From JAHEFX01 sp964614585 (GTDB taxonomy: Bacteria; Actinomycetota; Acidimicrobiia; Spongiisociales; JAENVV01): a stretch of DNA of 8,759 bases. Below, in pieces: positions 6,985-8,759 of the stretch. The notes beneath the pieces were generated by a model that searched no databases, was not told where the DNA came from, and saw nothing but the letters and a program-made list of their open reading frames with translations. Where the stretch lies: contig CAZTLW010000101.1 in the NCBI GenBank assembly GCA_964614585.1, positions 1 through 8,759 on the forward strand, written 5' to 3'. The position numbers and the translations under genes were made by a program. The number at the start of each line of letters is the position of its first letter. Position 1 is the stretch's first letter.

Positions 6985-7728
6985 ATGGGACGCATGGACG
7001 GAGTGGTGGCGTTGATCAGCGGCGGCGCCCGGGGGATGGGGGCGTCGCACGCCCGAGGGCTCGTGGCCGAGGGGGCCCGGGTCGTGCTCGGCGACATCCT
7101 CGACGAGGAGGGGGAGGCCGTCGCGGCAGAGCTCGGCGACGCGGCGCGGTACGTCCGCCTCGACGTGACCAAGGAGGCGGACTGGCAGGCGGCCATCGAC
7201 CACGCCGAGGCCGAATTCGGCCCGGTCGGGCTCCTCGTCAACAACGCGGGCATCGTGTCGTTCGGGTCGATCACCGACACGACGCCGGAGGAGTTCCGCC
7301 GGGTGATCGAGATCAACCTCACCGGCGTCTGGTTGGGGATGCACACCGTCATCCCGTCCATGCGCAAGCTCGACTCGGGGGTGATCATCAACATCTCCTC
7401 CACCGCCGGCCTGATGGGGTATGCCCAGATCGGTGCCTACGTGGCGTCGAAGTGGGGAGTGCGGGGTCTCACGAAGACCGCGGCGATGGAACTCGGGCCC
7501 GACGGCATCCGGGTCGTCTCGATCCACCCCGGGCCGATCCGCACGCCGATGACCGACGAGATCGACCCGGAGACGACCGCCGCCCAGCCGATCAAGCGGT
7601 TCGGTGCCCCCGAGGAGGTCACCAAGCTGGTGCTGTTCCTCGCCGCGGACGCGACCTACAGCACCGGGTCGGAGTTCGTCATCGACGGCGGCGCGGTGCT
7701 CGGTCCGGTCATGGACATGCCCGAGTAG
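6985..7728 (+). CDS. NAD-dependent short-chain dehydrogenase (3-alpha/20-beta-hydroxysteroid dehydrogenase type)
   Basis: A 247-aa classical SDR that interconverts a hydroxyl and a carbonyl group. Seen: glycine-rich cofactor motif SGGARGMG (12-19), with Ser where Thr is usual; acidic Asp37 after beta-2, which favours NAD(H) over NADP(H); NNAG (86-89); catalytic Ser139, Tyr152 and Lys156 (YVASK); and the C-terminal HPGPIRTPM and FVIDGG. The stretches ARGMGASHAR, LVAEGA, GDILDEEG and DAARYV match, from memory, mycobacterial FabG3 (Rv2002), a 20-beta-hydroxysteroid dehydrogenase, so a steroid or similar hydrophobic alcohol is a sensible substrate guess. No other steroid-degradation gene is in the window. 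The ATG is preceded by AAGGAG (6973-6978). It stands alone on its strand and ends 3 nt from a convergent gene. Family is certain; substrate is inferred. Confidence 0.92.
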   Translation: MGRMDGVVALISGGARGMGASHARGLVAEGARVVLGDILDEEGEAVAAELGDAARYVRLDVTKEADWQAAIDHAEAEFGPVGLLVNNAGIVSFGSITDTTPEEFRRVIEINLTGVWLGMHTVIPSMRKLDSGVIINISSTAGLMGYAQIGAYVASKWGVRGLTKTAAMELGPDGIRVVSIHPGPIRTPMTDEIDPETTAAQPIKRFGAPEEVTKLVLFLAADATYSTGSEFVIDGGAVLGPVMDMPE

Positions 7729-7731
7729 CGG

Positions 7732-8106
7732 TCAGGCCGAGACGCCCGTCCGCTCCGAGGTGGTGGTGACGGCCGTCGTCGTCTCGGCGGCGACCGTCAC
7801 CAGCCCGATTCCGAAGAGCCAGGCGGCGTCGGTTTGCAGAGCGAGGATCGCGACGGCGCCGACGACGGCGACGACGATGCCGGCGACCGCCGTCCGCTGC
7901 CAGACCCGTCCGGCCGCCCCGGATGCCAGCGCCACCGCCCCGACTGAGGCGGCGGTACCGAGCGCGATGGCCAGGAGCGGGTACCAGGGGCTGATGGCGT
8001 CGGAGAGGCCGAAGATGCTGAGGACCGTGAAGAGCGCTGCGTAGACGCCGACGGCATAGGCCGCGGCACCGGCGACGGCGCTTCCGATGATGCGTGGTAC
8101 GGACAT
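7732..8106 (-). CDS. Small four-helix membrane protein of unknown function
   Basis: A 124-aa hydrophobic protein with four likely membrane helices: around IIGSAVAGAAAYAVGVYAALFTVLSIFGL, YPLLAIALGTAASVGAVALA, TAVAGIVVAVVGAVAILAL and WLFGIGLVTVAAE. It ends in a Thr-rich polar tail (TTTAVTTTSE). I see no catalytic motif and do not recognise a family. The ATG at the complement of 8104-8106 was chosen because AGGTGG lies 5 nt upstream; a GTG 9 nt further out is possible and would add three residues. It converges on the SDR with a 3-nt gap and diverges from the lipoprotein gene across 73 bp. Since it and the lipoprotein are both envelope-associated and share an intergenic region, they could be co-regulated, but that is a guess. 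Confidence 0.72.
   Translation of the reverse strand: MSVPRIIGSAVAGAAAYAVGVYAALFTVLSIFGLSDAISPWYPLLAIALGTAASVGAVALASGAAGRVWQRTAVAGIVVAVVGAVAILALQTDAAWLFGIGLVTVAAETTTAVTTTSERTGVSA
7765..7801 (+). terminator. Hairpin downstream of the SDR gene
   Basis: GGTGACGG (7765-7772) and CCGTCACC (7794-7801) pair perfectly over 8 bp. After one C/A mismatch the stem can continue inward through CGTCGTC with G-T pairs, leaving a small loop. It starts 36 nt after the SDR stop codon and has no T-tract. It falls inside the repetitive Thr/Ala/Val-rich 3' coding end of the opposing membrane protein, so it could be a by-product of repetitive codons rather than a selected terminator. Confidence 0.33.
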
Positions 8107-8179
8107 GGCCGCCACCTACCCGGAGCCCCGGCGCCCGAAACGACCCGTCCGAATCCGCCGCAGGCCCGTAGTGGGGGCG

Positions 8180-8650
8180 ATGAGGCGTTGGTGGTTGATC
8201 CTCGGGGTGGCAGTGGTCGGCGCGGCGTGTTCGGCGCCGCCGCCCGACGCGGCTGCGACCACGACCACCGAGGCCCTGCCCCGGGACCGGGCTTGGGAGG
8301 GGCAGGCCTTCGACCTCTTCGGTTTGGTGCGCATCGAGGCGACGACACCCGACGGTGGCGTCGGGCGTTCGACCGTGTTCGACGACGGCGTCGAGCTCGG
8401 CGACGGGAATCGGCTGGCCTGGTCCGACGACCAGACCCCGGAGCCGATCGCCGACATGGTGGCCGCCGCCGACTGCACGGAGCTCGGCTTCCTCCTCGAC
8501 CGATGGTCGGACGTGCTCTACCGCCTCGACGTCTCCGACGCCGAGAAGGCCGAGGCCGACGCGTTCCTCCGCTTCGGCGTCGACCGCTCCGACGAACTGG
8601 GCTGCGGCTACGTGGTCGACCGAGAGGGCCGAGCGGCCCCGTTCCCGTGA
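8180..8650 (+). CDS. Small secreted lipoprotein of unknown function
   Basis: A 156-aa predicted lipoprotein. Seen: basic N-terminus MRRWW, hydrophobic core LILGVAVVG, and a lipobox ending VGAAC with Cys17 as the expected lipidated residue, followed by a Pro/Ala/Thr-rich linker (SAPPPDAAATTTTE) typical of actinobacterial surface lipoproteins. The remaining acidic domain of about 120 residues holds two more cysteines, Cys99 and Cys142, which could form a disulfide outside the membrane. I recognise no domain. The start is uncertain: ATG 8180 puts a compact signal peptide at the N-terminus; GTG 8171 would add three residues and has AGG 6 nt before it. The frame is open back to 8087, but that would overlap the divergent gene and add an unlikely Arg/Pro-rich extension. 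Downstream lies terminator-like DNA. Confidence 0.75.
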   Translation: MRRWWLILGVAVVGAACSAPPPDAAATTTTEALPRDRAWEGQAFDLFGLVRIEATTPDGGVGRSTVFDDGVELGDGNRLAWSDDQTPEPIADMVAAADCTELGFLLDRWSDVLYRLDVSDAEKAEADAFLRFGVDRSDELGCGYVVDREGRAAPFP

Positions 8651-8651
8651 G

Positions 8652-8713
8652 TTCACGAAGGAGATCCCCCCAGTCTTGACAGGTCGGGGGAACCTTCACG
8701 AAGAAATCCCCCC
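8652..8713. repeat. Two near-identical 19-20-nt direct repeats
   Basis: The unit TTCACGAAGGAGATCCCCCC at 8652-8671 recurs at 8695-8713 as TTCACGAAGAAATCCCCCC, differing by one substitution and one deleted base, with starts 43 nt apart. Each copy spans the 3' arm and tail of one of the two minus-strand terminator-like hairpins, which suggests a local duplication of a terminator half. Confidence 0.7.
8664..8691 (-). terminator. Terminator-like hairpin, distal copy (minus-strand orientation)
   Basis: TCCCCC (8665-8670) pairs with GGGGGA (8686-8691) across a 15-nt loop. Read on the minus strand, the 3' arm is followed by the pyrimidine-rich TCTCCTTC. It begins 15 nt after the lipoprotein stop codon, so on the plus strand it could also end that transcript, although its plus-strand tail (ACCTTC) is poor. 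The sequence from the 3' arm through the tail repeats in the neighbouring hairpin. Confidence 0.4.
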
Positions 8714-8724
8714 GGAGGGGGGAT
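8706..8724 (-). terminator. Intrinsic terminator-like hairpin (minus strand)
   Basis: ATCCCCCC (8706-8713) and GGGGGGAT (8717-8724) form a perfect 8-bp stem with a 3-nt loop. Read on the minus strand the stem is followed at once by TTCTTC, the T-rich run expected of a Rho-independent terminator; on the plus strand it is followed by GGGACC, which is not. This implies a minus-strand transcript entering from beyond the right edge of the window. No coding region for it is visible here. Confidence 0.5.
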
Positions 8725-8728
8725 GGGA

Positions 8729-8757
8729 CCCGCCGGCCGACGCAGGAGGCCGGTGGG
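8729..8757 (+). other. 10-bp stem-loop at the window edge
   Basis: CCCGCCGGCC (8729-8738) pairs with GGCCGGTGGG (8748-8757) around the 9-nt loop GACGCAGGA. The stem has one G-T pair (8732/8754), which is stable in a plus-strand RNA but would be a C-A mismatch in a minus-strand RNA. It could be part of a 5' leader, a structured RNA or the 3' end of a transcript cut by the window edge. I do not recognise an RNA family. Confidence 0.4.
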
Positions 8758-8759
8758 AG

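Noticed and set aside
5103..7769. 888-aa plus-strand open frame
   Set aside because: It overlaps the antiporter, flavodoxin and SDR genes in another frame and reads as Arg/Gly/Pro-rich noise. The three underlying genes have clear motifs.
8676..8704. TTGACA at 8676-8681 as the -35 of a promoter
   Set aside because: A perfect -35 hexamer, but at 17-19 nt spacing the downstream sequence (CGAAGA, GAAGAA, AAGAAA) does not resemble a -10, and it falls in the loop of a terminator-like hairpin.
8652..8713. CRISPR-like repeats
   Set aside because: Only two imperfect 19-20-nt units with a 23-nt gap, explained better by duplicated terminator arms; no cas genes.

Overview
The window is about 70% G+C, with dense, short-spaced genes and ATG/GTG starts. 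Its protein families point to an actinobacterium: a SpoIIAA-like protein, a tiny CX4C...CX2H protein, a HemG-like flavodoxin, and a short-chain dehydrogenase that closely resembles mycobacterial FabG3 as I remember it. Acidimicrobiia is a reasonable guess, but no rRNA or other taxonomic marker is present. The region reads as ordinary chromosome. I saw no transposase, integrase, phage gene, CRISPR array, tRNA or rRNA.

Layout, left to right. (1) 1-189 is leader DNA, then a 121-aa SpoIIAA-like STAS/SEC14 protein (190-555, +). (2) A CX4C flavin disulfide reductase (653-2041, +) converges on (3) a 63-aa putative zinc-binding protein (2056-2247, -). (4) Divergent from that is a likely two-gene ion-transport operon: a type II cation P-type ATPase (2322-5084, +) and, 31 nt later, a CPA2 cation/proton antiporter (5116-6312, +). 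(5) The antiporter converges on a flavodoxin-domain protein (6318-6848, -). (6) Divergent from the flavodoxin is an NAD-type SDR of the 3-alpha/20-beta-hydroxysteroid dehydrogenase type (6985-7728, +). (7) The SDR converges, with a 3-nt gap, on a four-helix membrane protein (7732-8106, -). Divergent from that is a small lipoprotein (8180-8650, +). (8) 8651-8759 has no gene. It holds two near-identical terminator-like hairpins, best oriented for the minus strand, and a 10-bp stem-loop at the window edge.

The genes suggest two loosely connected themes. One is ion homeostasis: an ATP-driven cation pump paired with a cation/proton exchanger. The other is flavin and nicotinamide redox chemistry: disulfide reductase, flavodoxin and SDR. 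In three places genes converge with gaps of 3 to 14 nt. At two of these, a strong hairpin lies inside the 3' end of the opposing gene, where it could terminate the plus-strand transcript. I did not find convincing evidence of a new multi-gene system. The most useful leads are catalytic or ligand residue changes in two enzymes, the small zinc-binding protein, the pump-antiporter pair and the structured right edge.
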